A DNA stretch of 64,000 bases from JAQBQB01 sp963757185 (GTDB taxonomy: Bacteria > Gemmatimonadota > Gemmatimonadetes > Gemmatimonadales > Gemmatimonadaceae). A model generated the notes under the pieces. That model made no database searches and was not told the DNA's origin. It worked only from the letters and a program-made list of their open reading frames with translations. Shown in pieces: positions 44,200 to 56,371 of this stretch (positions are counted from its first letter, which is position 1; each line of letters begins with the position of its first letter). The DNA is taken from assembly GCA_963757185.1 (NCBI GenBank), contig CAVWQI010000003.1, positions 124,001 to 188,000 on the forward strand, read 5' to 3'. Position numbers and translations under genes: made by a program.

Positions 44200-46539
44200 A
44201 TGCTCGCGTGCATCGTTCTCTGCCATGCGCTCGGCCGCGCGCCGACTCCGCCCGTCACATACATCGGGCGCGAGAACCAGCTGCACGTGCGCATTCCTCG
44301 CGTCGACACCGAAGCGGCGTCGGTCGTGATCGACGGAGCGCTCGACGAGGCGGCGTGGCGTTCCGCGGCGGTGTTGGCGGGCTTCTCTCAGTTTTCGCCG
44401 CAGGACGGCGTACCGGCCGCCGATTCGACGCAAGTGCTCCTGTGGTACTCGAGCACGGCGCTGTACGTGGGCGTGCGCGCGTTCGAGGCGCACGGCGCGG
44501 TGCACGCGACGCTCGCCGACCGCGACAAGATCTCGGCCGACGACAACGTGCAGCTCTTGATCGGCACGTTCCACGACCAGCGACAGGCGTACGTGTTCGC
44601 GGTGAATCCACTCGGCGTGCAGATGGACGGAATGCTCGTCGAGAACGGATTGGGCGCGCGCGGCAGCTGGACGCCGACGCTCGCCGGACGCGCGTCGGCC
44701 GATCTGAGCCAGGATTTCGTCTTCGAGTCGAAGGGGCGCCTCACCGAGTACGGCTACGAAGTCGAGATGCGCATTCCGTTCAAGAGCCTGAAGTATCAGT
44801 CCGCGACGAAGCAGACGTGGGACCTGAACGTCGTGCGCGAGGTGCAGCACTCGGGGTACGAGGACAGTTGGGCGCCGGCCCTACGGACGAATGCGTCTTT
44901 CCTCGCGCAGTCGGGAACGATCGAGGGCCTCACCGGGCTGGAACGCGGCGTGGTGCTCGACGTGAATCCGGTCGTGACCCAGCACGTCAACGGCGCGCCG
45001 GCGACGGCGGGGTGGGGATATCACGCCGAGAGGCCGCAGATCGGCGGCACCGCCCGATGGGGTTTGACCAACACGCTGACCATGACCGGCACCGCCCATC
45101 CGGACTTCGCCGAGGTCGAGTCGGACGCCGGGCAATTCGTCATCGATCCGCGGCGGGCTCTGTTCTTTCCCGAGAAGCGGCCCTTTTTCATCGAGGGGCT
45201 CGAATCGTTCAGCGTACCGCACACGCTCATCTACACGCGCGACATCGCCGAGCCCGACGCGGCGGTCAAGCTCGCCGGGAAGGTGAGCGGCACGAGCGTC
45301 GGGTTCCTGACCGCCGCCGACAACGCGAGTCTTTCGTCGTCGGGGCACGACCGCGCTGTGTACGACATTCTGCGCGCGCAGCATGACTTCGGCGACCAGT
45401 CGCGAGTCGGGGTCGCGTACACGGACCGCGTGTTGGGCGGCGACTACAACCGCGTCGCGGACGTCGACGGCCGGGTGGCGTTCGGCGACGCGTACAACGC
45501 GATCTTCCAGTACGCGCAAAGCTTCGACAAGACGCGCGACGTCGCGCGCAACGCGCCGCTCTGGACGGCGGCGATCGCGCGCAACGGAAAGCAGTACGGC
45601 TTTCGGTATTTCATCGACGGCATCGGCGACGACTTCCGGGCGGGCAGCGGGTTCATCTCGCGCGCGGGAATCGTGCACGGCCTCGCCGACGAGCGATTCA
45701 CCTGGTTCGCGGAGCGGGGATCGAAGCTCGAGGCGATCACGGGCGACCTGAACTACGACGACACCTGGGAGTATTCGCACTTCGTGCGTCACGGCGACGC
45801 GCAGGACAAGAAGCTTCACGCGAGCGCGACGGCGGCATTTCGCGGAGGATGGAACGTCGGCCTCGGGGTTTACTGGGAGACGTTCGGCTGGGACTCGACG
45901 CTCTACGCCGGCTACCGGATTCTCGCGCCGTCGGGCGATACGCTGCCGTTCACCGGCGTCGCGCGGATCTTCAACCGCGACTACGTGTTCACGCTCGCGA
46001 CGCCGCAATGGTCCTCGTTCAGCGCGAATCTGCTGTACGTGGGTGGCCAGGACGAGAACTTCTTCGAGTGGGCGCAGGCCAACATCAACCTGGTGACGCT
46101 CACGGTGAGTGTGCGGCCGAGCGACCGTGTCCGTGTCGACGGGTCGTACGCGTATCAGGATTTCTGGCGGCGCAGCGACGGTTCTCTCGTCGCGCGGAAC
46201 GCGATCCCGCGCCTCAAGCTCGAGTACCAGCTGACGCGCTCGATCTTCCTGCGCGTCGTCGGCGAGTATGACCTGAGCGAGACCAACGATCTCCGCGACG
46301 AGACGCGCACGAACTACCCGCTGCTGGTGAACGGCTCACTCGCGCTCGCGACACGTTCGCGCGCATTGCGCGGCGACTATCTGTTCTCGTACACGCCGCG
46401 TCCCGGCACCGTCTTCTTCGTCGGTTACGGCAACGCGGGGAGCGGGCTACCCGACGCGGCGCAGCGATTCGACTTCCAGCCGATACACCGGGCGACCGAC
46501 TACTTCTTTTTGAAGTACTCGTATTTGTTCCGGATGTAG
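44200..46539 (+). CDS. DUF5916 protein with N-terminal CBM9-like domain
   Basis: 779 residues from ATG. A short hydrophobic start suggests export. Residues about 25-235 match the CBM9-like module of the family (ASVVIDGALDEAAWRSA, LLWYSSTALYVGVRAFEA, YGYEVEMRIPFKSLKY). The remainder is the DUF5916 part (PDFAEVESDAGQFVIDPRRA, LFFPEKRPFFIEGLE), predicted to be beta-barrel-like and ending in an aromatic strand (YFFLKYSYLFRM). Such proteins are abundant in Gemmatimonadota and Bacteroidota outer membranes and are thought to bind carbohydrates or peptides; the function is not established. Monocistronic, followed by a repeat-containing spacer. Confidence 0.88.
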   Translation: MLACIVLCHALGRAPTPPVTYIGRENQLHVRIPRVDTEAASVVIDGALDEAAWRSAAVLAGFSQFSPQDGVPAADSTQVLLWYSSTALYVGVRAFEAHGAVHATLADRDKISADDNVQLLIGTFHDQRQAYVFAVNPLGVQMDGMLVENGLGARGSWTPTLAGRASADLSQDFVFESKGRLTEYGYEVEMRIPFKSLKYQSATKQTWDLNVVREVQHSGYEDSWAPALRTNASFLAQSGTIEGLTGLERGVVLDVNPVVTQHVNGAPATAGWGYHAERPQIGGTARWGLTNTLTMTGTAHPDFAEVESDAGQFVIDPRRALFFPEKRPFFIEGLESFSVPHTLIYTRDIAEPDAAVKLAGKVSGTSVGFLTAADNASLSSSGHDRAVYDILRAQHDFGDQSRVGVAYTDRVLGGDYNRVADVDGRVAFGDAYNAIFQYAQSFDKTRDVARNAPLWTAAIARNGKQYGFRYFIDGIGDDFRAGSGFISRAGIVHGLADERFTWFAERGSKLEAITGDLNYDDTWEYSHFVRHGDAQDKKLHASATAAFRGGWNVGLGVYWETFGWDSTLYAGYRILAPSGDTLPFTGVARIFNRDYVFTLATPQWSSFSANLLYVGGQDENFFEWAQANINLVTLTVSVRPSDRVRVDGSYAYQDFWRRSDGSLVARNAIPRLKLEYQLTRSIFLRVVGEYDLSETNDLRDETRTNYPLLVNGSLALATRSRALRGDYLFSYTPRPGTVFFVGYGNAGSGLPDAAQRFDFQPIHRATDYFFLKYSYLFRM

Positions 46540-46570
46540 TTCGTATCGGCGTTACGAGACGGCAACCGCT

Positions 46571-46785
46571 CACCGCAGAGGCGCAGAGGACGGCCGCGGA
46601 GCTGAAGTTCGTTGCGCAACGAGCCTGATTTTTTGGGACTGCCGCTCGGGAAATCACGCGCTCCGTGAAGGCCCACGTCGCGGCATCGAGGCATCCTGAG
46701 CGGCTCTCATAATAAAATCCGGCTTGTTGCGCCACGGAGCTCGCCCTCTGGGGCTCTTCTCTGCGTCCTCTGCGCCTCTGCGGTG
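46571..46785. repeat. Long inverted-repeat element between convergent genes
   Basis: CACCGCAGAGGCGCAGAGGA (46571-46590, continuing CG to 46592) recurs as its exact reverse complement at 46764-46785, giving 22 bp perfect arms. Inward of these a second, imperfect pair (GCGCAACGAGCCTGATTTTT against GCGCAACAAGCCGGATTTTA on the other strand) extends the symmetry to about 70 nt per arm. No coding sequence lies inside. It resembles a non-autonomous mobile or REP-like element. Confidence 0.7.
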
Positions 46786-46811
46786 GGCTGTTGATTTCCG
46801 GCGCAACAAGA

Positions 46812-48869
<2,058 letters not shown>

Positions 48870-49012
48870 GGCGCGGCGCGGGGAGGGAGGAGGTTGGCGC
48901 GGGCGTCTCCGAGGGAAAATACGTCTTGGCGGGCGCGGCCGCTCCGGGCGTGCGTCACAGCTCGAACCGAACTGGCTGGCGCGGCTGGTCCGGCCCGGCC
49001 AGCTTTGAACGG

Positions 49013-49975
49013 ATGCCGGCGACCAAAAAACGAACGAAAAAGAAGGCGGCGGCCGCACCAGCGGCCTCCCGCGGGCTGGACGCGCGCCGGCTCGTGTCCG
49101 CCTCTCCACCGGCCGCCGTCGAATCGCTCGGCAAGGCGATCGAAGCCGCTGGCGGGTCGGTGCTGGCGACCTACCGGGATCCGCTCGGGTCCAACTGGCA
49201 GATCCTCGCCGCGCTCCCGATCGACAAGGTCGAGCCGACTCCGTATCAACGGGATCTCTCCGAGACGCACGTCGCACGCGTAGCGAAAGCGATCGACCAG
49301 CTGGATCGGTATCTCGACCCTGTGATCGCCGTTCCCGGACCGAACGGCACGTATTGGTCGCCGAACGGCTATCACAGACTCGGCGCGATGCGTCAGCTCG
49401 GCGCGAAGTCGATCATCGCCATCGTGGTTCCGGAACCCGAGGTCGCGCACCGAATTCTGATTCTCAACACGGAGAAGGCGCACAACCTTCGAGAGCGCGC
49501 GCTCGAGGTGGCTCGGCTCGCCGAGGGGCTGGCGAGCCTCGACGATCGCCCGGAGAAGGAATTCGCCACCGAGTTCGAGGAGCCCTCGCTGTTGACACTC
49601 GGTTTCTGCTACATGGAAAACGGGCGGTTCTCCGGCGGCGCGTATCACCCGATTCTCAAGCGCTGCGAAAAGTTCCTTTCCTCCAAGCTGTCCACCGCCC
49701 TCGGGATCCGCAAAGAGCACGCGACCAAACTGCTCGAGCTGAACGAGCTGGTGAACCAGGCGGTCGCGAACCTCAAGAGCAAGGGGCTCGAGAGCCCGTA
49801 TCTCAAGGCGTTCGTCGTCGCCCGCATCAATCCACTCCGCTTTCAGCGCAAGCCGACAGCCGATTTCGACGAGACGATCGAAAAAATGCTGGGGAGCGCG
49901 CGTCGCTTCGACCCAGGCAAGATCAAGGCGGACCAGGTGGCGCGCAGCGGCGGCGCTCCGTCGACGGAGGAGTGA
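49013..49975 (+). CDS. ParB-like N-terminal domain protein with basic tail
   Basis: 320 residues from the ATG at 49013. A Lys/Ala-rich leader (ATKKRTKKKAAAAPAA), like histone H1 tails, comes first. A ParB/Srx-type nuclease-like domain follows: ILAALPIDKVEPTPYQRDLS, DPVIAVPGPNG, and NGYHRLGAMRQLG in place of the GERRxxAA motif. A helical region of about 150 residues replaces the usual ParB helix-turn-helix and dimer domain. No ParA gene is adjacent. It may be a DNA- or nucleotide-binding regulator rather than a partition protein. Its stop overlaps the next start (GTGA), so the two are translationally coupled. Confidence 0.82.
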   Translation: MPATKKRTKKKAAAAPAASRGLDARRLVSASPPAAVESLGKAIEAAGGSVLATYRDPLGSNWQILAALPIDKVEPTPYQRDLSETHVARVAKAIDQLDRYLDPVIAVPGPNGTYWSPNGYHRLGAMRQLGAKSIIAIVVPEPEVAHRILILNTEKAHNLRERALEVARLAEGLASLDDRPEKEFATEFEEPSLLTLGFCYMENGRFSGGAYHPILKRCEKFLSSKLSTALGIRKEHATKLLELNELVNQAVANLKSKGLESPYLKAFVVARINPLRFQRKPTADFDETIEKMLGSARRFDPGKIKADQVARSGGAPSTEE

Positions 49976-50916
49976 CGACGTCGAGTCTCGTCCAACCGCG
50001 GGTGCCGTTGCTGTCTGGTCCCACGCCGGTGCAAGAGGTTCCTCGTCTGCGCGCCGCTCTCGGCGGGGGACCGACGCTGCTCGTGAAGCGCGACGACGCG
50101 ATTCCGTTCGGCTTCGGCGGCAACAAGGTGCGCAAGCTGGAGTTCGTGCTCGCCGAGGCGGTGGCGCGCGGCGCGGACACGCTGGTGACGGTCGGCGGCG
50201 TACAATCGAATCACGCGCGCGCGACGGCTGCCGCGGCGGCGTCGCTCGGACTCCAGTGCGTGCTGATCCTCAACGGACTGCCGCCCGCTCACCCGACCGC
50301 GAACGCCTTGCTCGATCGAATGCTGGGCGCCGAGATCGAATACATCGAATCGAGGGCGGCGCGAACCGGGGCCAGCGAGCGCGTGATGCGCCGGCTCCGC
50401 GCCGAGGGTCGCCGGCCTTTCTTCGTGCCGCTCGGCGCGTCGACGGTGGTCGGCGCTCTGGGCTTCGTCGCGGCGATCGAGGAGCTGCTCGAGCAGGGCG
50501 TGCTACCGGACGTGATCGTGCACGCGGGGTCGTCGGGTGGAACGCAGGCAGGACTCGTCGCGGGAGTGGCGCGGTTCCGGCTTCATACGCGCGTCATCGC
50601 CGTGAGCGCCGACGATTCGGCCGACGCGATCCGATCCGGCGTGCGCGCGATCGTGCGCGGCATTGGAGGACTCGAATCGTTCGACGGTGACATCGAGGTC
50701 GACGATTCGTGGGTCGGCGACGGCTACGGAATTCCGACGAACGCTTCGCGCGAAGCGCAGTCGCTCGCGGCCCGGACCGAAGCGCTGTTCGTTGACCACA
50801 CCTACACGGCGAAAGCGCTCGGCGCGCTGATTTCCTATGTGCGCGACGAGCGCTTCACTGCGGATCAAACGATTCTGTTCTGGCACACGGGCGGCCAGGT
50901 GGGACTCTTCGCCTGA
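49972..50916 (+). CDS. PLP-dependent D-cysteine desulfhydrase / ACC deaminase family enzyme
   Basis: 314 residues from the GTG at 49972. The family pattern is clear: GPTPVQEVPRLRAAL, VKRDDAIPFGFGGNKVRKLE with the PLP lysine, TVGGVQSNHARATAAAA and HAGSSGGTQAGLVAG, the phosphate-binding loop. FWHTGGQVGLFA closes the protein. D-cysteine desulfhydrases make pyruvate, H2S and ammonia; ACC deaminases cleave the plant ethylene precursor. Residue-level distinction is not safe here, but the GGNKVRKLE and HTGGQ motifs are shared by both. It is coupled to the ParB-like gene by a 4-bp overlap. It is convergent with the propeller gene, with only 7 bp between. Confidence 0.88.
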   Translation: MTTSSLVQPRVPLLSGPTPVQEVPRLRAALGGGPTLLVKRDDAIPFGFGGNKVRKLEFVLAEAVARGADTLVTVGGVQSNHARATAAAAASLGLQCVLILNGLPPAHPTANALLDRMLGAEIEYIESRAARTGASERVMRRLRAEGRRPFFVPLGASTVVGALGFVAAIEELLEQGVLPDVIVHAGSSGGTQAGLVAGVARFRLHTRVIAVSADDSADAIRSGVRAIVRGIGGLESFDGDIEVDDSWVGDGYGIPTNASREAQSLAARTEALFVDHTYTAKALGALISYVRDERFTADQTILFWHTGGQVGLFA

Positions 50917-50923
50917 CCCGGCG

Positions 50924-52236
50924 TTACCGGTGCGTGCGCTCGATCCATGCCCCCGTCTTGTCGCGCGCGACCATATACACGACGCCGCCCTTGCCGAAGC
51001 CGACGATCGTTCGGCCGGCCGGGATCTGTACTCGATCGACGAGCGCGCCCTGGCCGTTGATCACGTCGTAGATCAACCCGCCGATCGCGCCCGCGCGCGT
51101 GGCGCTCGTCCGAACCCAGACGTTCCCATCCTCGTCGGCTCGCGCGGCGCCCTGGTTGAACGCGGGGCGGTAGTCCGGAAGTTCGCTCGCGCTGATGAAC
51201 GTCGGCTGCATGCCGCCGCCGACGCTCGCGATCTTGCTTCCGACTCCGCCGCCATCGGGGCCGCTGGTCTGAAAGCTCATGATGACCATGCCGCCGGGGC
51301 CGGTGCCTGGGCCGCCGCCGCGCGCGCCGCCTGCGACGAGGGCATTCCCGTCACCAGGACCGGCCGCGCGTGCTCGCTCGAGAGCGGCCTTCGCCGAATC
51401 GATCACGGCGACCTTCTCTTCGTCGCTCAATCGCTGCCAGTCGAAGGGGACCTTGGTCGCCGACGCGACGGTTCCATCTCCCTTGAGGATGTCCACGTGG
51501 TAGTCCTGGCCGCGCACGATGGCGACGAACCGTTCGACAGCACGGCCCAGTCGTCGACAATCGGCATGGGATTCAGCTCACTCGTCGCCGTCATTCCTTT
51601 GTCGGTCTGTACGAGGTTCATCTTGGTCTTGGGAATCCTGTAATACGCGGCCGTGTCGACCTTGCGCGTGGCGAGATCGACTCGAACGATGGCCGTTGAA
51701 TCGGGGAAGTCCGGCATCATGACACCACCGCCCCCGCCGCCCTTGCCGCCCTGCTGGGTGATGCGAAGACCGCCGGCCCGATAAACGAGGCGTCCCGCCG
51801 CGTCGACGCCGGGAGTGCCGACGAGATTGTTGCCAAGGCTGGGCGCGTCCTGCGATCGCGGCACGGACGCGACGCGCGCGATCTTGCCATTGGGGTCGAT
51901 GACGAACATCGACAATCCCGCCGGATCGACGAACAGCGTCGAGTCGCCGACGTATCGAATGAGTCCACCGGCGCGGGTTCCGTACGAGTTGAGTTGACCG
52001 CTCATCGAGTCGGCCAGCACGAACGCGTTGGCGAGCCCGGGATCGAGGATCGTGAGCTGTCGGTTGTTGATGTCGTTGACGAGCAGGCGGCCGCCCGCCA
52101 ACTGGCGCACCGCCGCGACCATCGCGAATTCCGGTTTCGACGATGCGTCCGGAGTGTTGATGAGCCGCACCGCCGGCGTCTGGGCATCGGCGGCGATGGG
52201 GCCGAGCGCGATGAGCGAAAGGATGAGTTTGCGCAT
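50924..52236 (-). CDS. Secreted beta-propeller protein, frame broken in the middle
   Basis: Starts at the ATG at 52236 with a signal peptide (LILSLIALGPIAADA). The first 235 residues are a propeller-type sequence (LLVNDINNRQLTILDPGL, LFVDPAGLSMFVIDPNGKIA). At 51523-51530 the frame is lost after DDWAVLSNG. The continuation (VAIVRGQDYHVDILKGDG... to GAWIERTHR) lies in the next frame and ends at 50924. A single missing base (GGTTCGTCGCC for GGTTCGGTCGCC) explains it. The whole would be about 437 residues, resembling six-bladed 6-NHL-like proteins with gly-rich loops. It lies 29 bp behind the TonB receptor gene in one leftward operon and may be a periplasmic partner. Confidence 0.78.
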
Positions 52237-52265
52237 GAGAATGTTGGAATGGACGGGGAGGGAGA

Positions 52266-55200
52266 TCACGGGGTGCCTGACTTGATGATGACCTGCATGC
52301 CGCCGCCACCGGCTCCCGCCGGAACGGCACCGCCGCCGGGGAGCATGATCATCCCCAGCCCGGTGCCGGTCGTGCCGGAACGGACCGACGCGAGATAGCG
52401 GGTGTCGAGATACGGACCGACGAACGACGGCAGCTTGCGCATCTGCGCGCTGGAAAGGATTCCGCGCACCGTGGGAGCGAGGCGGATCAGCGCGTCGACG
52501 GAGGCTTCACGCGCCGTCTTGTATTTGTCGTAGGCCGCGTCCTGGTCGTACCGCTCGGGGAGCGCGGCGAGATACTTCACCACTGGCGTCCAGATCGAGT
52601 CGAGCGAGATCGTGTACTGGCGATTGAGCACCGCGACGCTGTCGGCCTGAGTCCCGTCGAGCTCCAGCGTGTCGGCCTGGCGAAGGATCTGGGCCATCGG
52701 GTTCATGACGCCGCCCGAACCATAGAACGCGCGGAGCAAAGGCTCCGGCGCCTTCGTGCCCTGCGTCGTGCGGCCGCGATCGAGAAGCTGCGTGAGATCC
52801 TGCCGCTCGCGAGCCGGCCCAACGTCCACACGCAGCAGGGCCGTCAGCGTGACCGGCGCGCGAATCGCCGATTGCGAGAGAGCCGTCGCGCCGAACCGGG
52901 GGTTCACGTCGTACTCGTACGTCTTCGTGACCGGGTCGAACCCGCGGACGAAGAGAAGCTGCGACGTCGGGATGAACGGCTGGCCCCATCCGTGGAGGTG
53001 GTCTTCGCCGTGCATGATCACGTCGGCCGCCGCGAGGGGGTTCGCGATCTGGAACGAGATGTTGGCGCGCTGCGGCATCCGCACCTTCACCGGGTTGAAC
53101 GAGAAGGTCAGAAACGCGGACGACGTCCACGGCCCCTGACACGAATTGCGCGCCGCGACCTTGTTGATCTGGCTCTCGAGGCAGTCGCGCGCCGAGCGCG
53201 AGCCTGTCGCGAAGAGTTTTTGCATTCCCGCGGCGAGAGCCGAGTCGGCGGTCTTGGCCGGGTCGAAGACGAACGCGCGGTCGTTCGAGTAGCCGTCGCC
53301 GTTGATGTCGCCGCTGACGAGCGGCGAATACGGCGTGCCCGACCGGAACGAGCCGTTCCACGACAGCCGGATCAAGTCGAACGCGTTGTAGGTCAGGCCG
53401 TAGACGATCTGGTGGCGCGAGTCGAAGCTCGATCGCGCCCACGAGGCGTCGAGGGGATTGCCATCGGTGTTGGAGAAGCCGCGCACGCGTTCGCGCGCGT
53501 TGGCATAGACGTACGACAGACTCCACGAATAGTTGGAGCTGAACGTCGCCGGGCGGACCTGGAAGGTCAGCTGTCGCGCTTCCGACTGCATGTCGGAGCG
53601 CAGCTCGCTCACGTGGGTGAATGCCGGATCCAATCGCGATTCGCCCGGAGCGATGCCGCCGGTCGTCGTGACGATGCTCGACGTGCGCGCGTAAACCGGG
53701 CGCCCGCCCTCGGCGGGGAGGGCGAACTGCTCCACCGGATTGAAGTTCACGTCGAACGTGCTCGGCTGGTCGAGGTTCAGCGAGTACGTCGCGTCGACGG
53801 ACGCGAGGAAGAGGTTGTCGAGGATCGAGCCGTTCCATTGGAGGTTCGAGCGCAACGCCCGCGGCGCGGAGTACTTCTTGTCGAACACGGCGACGTTCGG
53901 CGCGGTGCTGGCGAACACAGAGCCCGTCGTCCCGTCGGCGCACTGCGTTGGAACGGAGCCGAGGCTCGCCGCATACGCGGCCCAGTTCGGCGTCGGGGTC
54001 GCGACGCCGACGCAGAAGAGCTGCTGCACGGCGGACGGGAGCCCGGTGTTGTCGAGCGCGGCGCCGATGGTCTGCGCGTTCGGCGTGCTCTGGAATAGGC
54101 CGATGCCGCCGCGGATCACCGCGCGGGGTCCGCGAACCGCGCCCTGGAACGCGGAGATCTGCGGTCCGGTCCCATACGTCCACGAGAAGCCGACGCGCGG
54201 GCTCGCGTAGATCTTGTTCGGCACGTAGTCGTTGCGAAGGCCGAACGCCTGCTCGACGGCCGGATTGAACTCCGGTGTGTTCGCGAAGCGGTTTCCGTCC
54301 AGCCGCAGGCCGTATTGAATCTGGAAATCGTCCGTCGGCCGGTAAGAATCTCCCAACGACGTGCCGAGGACGTACTGCCCGTCGCTCCGCGCGCGCGGCG
54401 TGAGCTGCCGGGTGAACGACGTCGGCAGGCCGTTGGCGAGGTCGCCGAGCGAATTGAAGCTGAACGTTCCGAGCTCGTTGGTGCTGAGATCCTGCGTGTA
54501 CTGATCGTGGCGCAGCTCGGTCGTGAGCTTGAGCCGATGCTTGTTGTTCTCGCTGAACCACGACAGCGTGTTCATCGCCTGCGCCGTCGTCGTGGTCATG
54601 TTGATGCCCATCGTCGGGTTGCCGCCGAACGCGAGGCTCTGCACGCCGGAGGTGCCGTCGGCGAAATTCGAATTCACGCGCACCGATCCGTTCGGGAGAT
54701 CGATGAACGGATTGCCGTAGAACCGCATTCGATTGACGCCGACCTGCGTCTCGCTCAGCACGCCGAAGCCGTAATAGCCGGAGTGCTTGGCCTGGACGCC
54801 GCCATACCAATTCACCCGCTCTCCGCCGTGCGACGGCAGCTCGGTGCTCGACAGCCCCGACGGATCCTGCCGATTCCACGACCCGTTGAACGTGACGTTC
54901 ACCGCCTGACCCGTCGTGGACGACGGCGGCGCCCAGTCCAGGGTTCCAAAAATCAGAGCGTTGTCGCTGAGACGCGCGCCCGGGATTCCACCGATGCTCG
55001 GCGGAACGTTGTCACGTCCGAGAATACTCAGGAGGTTCTGGACGGAGTCCTCGGAGACGCCGACGGCGCGGAGTCCCAGCGCGTCGGTGTTGAGAAGGCT
55101 CTGAAGATCCGACGATCGCCGTCCCGCCTGATATGCGAGCGAGAAGAAGGACTTGTCCGTCTGGAGCGGGCCGGAGAACAGCCCGCCGGCCGAGAGGTTG

Positions 55201-56012
55201 TGGTATTGCTGGCCGAGCTGGCGCCCGGCGGGATCGGTCCACTGCATCTGCGGCGCGTCGAAGTTGAAGCTCGACGTTCGAATCTCGTAGTTCGAGCCGG
55301 GCCGCGAGCGGACGTTGAGCAACCCGCCGCTGAAGTTTCCGCGGGAAACGTCGTACGGCGACGTGGCCAGCGACGTCGAGACGTTCGCGTCGCGCGGCAG
55401 ATTCGAGCCGCCGAAGTTCATTCCGTTGAGCGTCGTGGCGTTCTGGTCGGGCGACAGGCCCAGCACCGAGAATCCATTGGGGTTCCCGTCGGCGCCGGGG
55501 ATCAGTTGAACGCCGGGGAGCGATGCGGCGAGCGCCGCGAGGTCGCCCAGCTGGTCCGCGGAGACGTTGGCCGCCGACGCCGAGCGTTCGCTTCCGCTGA
55601 TGTCGGGGACCTCGTTGCGTCCCACGCGCTGACGGTCGGCCTTGACCTCGACTGCGTCGAGTCGCTCGGCGACTCGCTGAAGCTTGGCGTCGGCGACGAG
55701 GATCTCCTGGTCGCCCGTGCGCTTGATCTCGAACCGGCGCCCGGCGAAGCCGAGCGCGGCGACGTTCACGAAGTAATCGCCTTCGTCTCCCGGGAAAGTG
55801 ACCGTGTAGCGGCCGTTCTTGTCGGTCCGCGCCGTCCGGGTGACGTTACCGGTCAGCGACGTGACGGTGATCGTCGCGCGCTCGACCGGCAGGCTGTCCG
55901 GACCGATGATGCGGCCTCGGATCACGTCCGTCTGCGCGGCGGCGGACAAAGAATGAAGTGCGATCGCACCAACGACCGACAGTGCGACGATGATGCTGCG
56001 TCGGAGACTCAC
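52266..56012 (-). CDS. Large TonB-dependent receptor with carboxypeptidase-regulatory domain
   Basis: 1248 residues from the GTG at 56012, chosen because a signal peptide follows (IIVALSVVGAIALHSLSAAAQ). An N-terminal CarboxypepD_reg-like domain (VIRGRIIGPDSLPVERATIT, about 25-105) and a plug (QLGDLAALAASLPGVQL, SVLGLSPDQNATTLNGMNFG) lead into a very long barrel. The last 220 residues lie after the barrel and end with a gly-rich VPAGAGGGG tail, not the usual terminal aromatic strand. This is the OmpA/TonB-type receptor expanded in Gemmatimonadota. The ligand is unknown. It forms an operon with the propeller gene downstream. Confidence 0.88.
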   Translation of the reverse strand: MSLRRSIIVALSVVGAIALHSLSAAAQTDVIRGRIIGPDSLPVERATITVTSLTGNVTRTARTDKNGRYTVTFPGDEGDYFVNVAALGFAGRRFEIKRTGDQEILVADAKLQRVAERLDAVEVKADRQRVGRNEVPDISGSERSASAANVSADQLGDLAALAASLPGVQLIPGADGNPNGFSVLGLSPDQNATTLNGMNFGGSNLPRDANVSTSLATSPYDVSRGNFSGGLLNVRSRPGSNYEIRTSSFNFDAPQMQWTDPAGRQLGQQYHNLSAGGLFSGPLQTDKSFFSLAYQAGRRSSDLQSLLNTDALGLRAVGVSEDSVQNLLSILGRDNVPPSIGGIPGARLSDNALIFGTLDWAPPSSTTGQAVNVTFNGSWNRQDPSGLSSTELPSHGGERVNWYGGVQAKHSGYYGFGVLSETQVGVNRMRFYGNPFIDLPNGSVRVNSNFADGTSGVQSLAFGGNPTMGINMTTTTAQAMNTLSWFSENNKHRLKLTTELRHDQYTQDLSTNELGTFSFNSLGDLANGLPTSFTRQLTPRARSDGQYVLGTSLGDSYRPTDDFQIQYGLRLDGNRFANTPEFNPAVEQAFGLRNDYVPNKIYASPRVGFSWTYGTGPQISAFQGAVRGPRAVIRGGIGLFQSTPNAQTIGAALDNTGLPSAVQQLFCVGVATPTPNWAAYAASLGSVPTQCADGTTGSVFASTAPNVAVFDKKYSAPRALRSNLQWNGSILDNLFLASVDATYSLNLDQPSTFDVNFNPVEQFALPAEGGRPVYARTSSIVTTTGGIAPGESRLDPAFTHVSELRSDMQSEARQLTFQVRPATFSSNYSWSLSYVYANARERVRGFSNTDGNPLDASWARSSFDSRHQIVYGLTYNAFDLIRLSWNGSFRSGTPYSPLVSGDINGDGYSNDRAFVFDPAKTADSALAAGMQKLFATGSRSARDCLESQINKVAARNSCQGPWTSSAFLTFSFNPVKVRMPQRANISFQIANPLAAADVIMHGEDHLHGWGQPFIPTSQLLFVRGFDPVTKTYEYDVNPRFGATALSQSAIRAPVTLTALLRVDVGPARERQDLTQLLDRGRTTQGTKAPEPLLRAFYGSGGVMNPMAQILRQADTLELDGTQADSVAVLNRQYTISLDSIWTPVVKYLAALPERYDQDAAYDKYKTAREASVDALIRLAPTVRGILSSAQMRKLPSFVGPYLDTRYLASVRSGTTGTGLGMIMLPGGGAVPAGAGGGGMQVIIKSGTP

Positions 56013-56371
56013 GGCGAAACTCGGGCTGAAGTAAGTGGTGGGGACAGCCTGGCGAATTCCAGCGTCGCCGGCACAGCATCCTTCTCCGGCTCGTGGGCTT
56101 AGTCTCACCGGGGGCGTCGGATGGTTTACCCGCGCTGCGTCCGATGGCTGCCGATGGCATGGTGGGATTCGCGCTGGGGAATCTAGGGGCGGGCACAGCC
56201 GCGCGGCGCCCTTCCGCACCCACTCGACGGAAGTAACCGCATTGTGCCTCGACGAAATCGAGGTCATGTTGGCGACCTGCATTCACCGCGTGGCGGAGAT
56301 CGGCGCGATGACGCGTCGTCCCGGCGGCCGCGTTGGCGGCGAAGGCGAAGGACCGGGATGGAGGGTTGCTC

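Noticed and set aside
54315..56102. 595-codon plus-strand frame
   Set aside because: It lies entirely antisense to the TonB receptor, with low-complexity Arg/Val/Glu composition and no domain.
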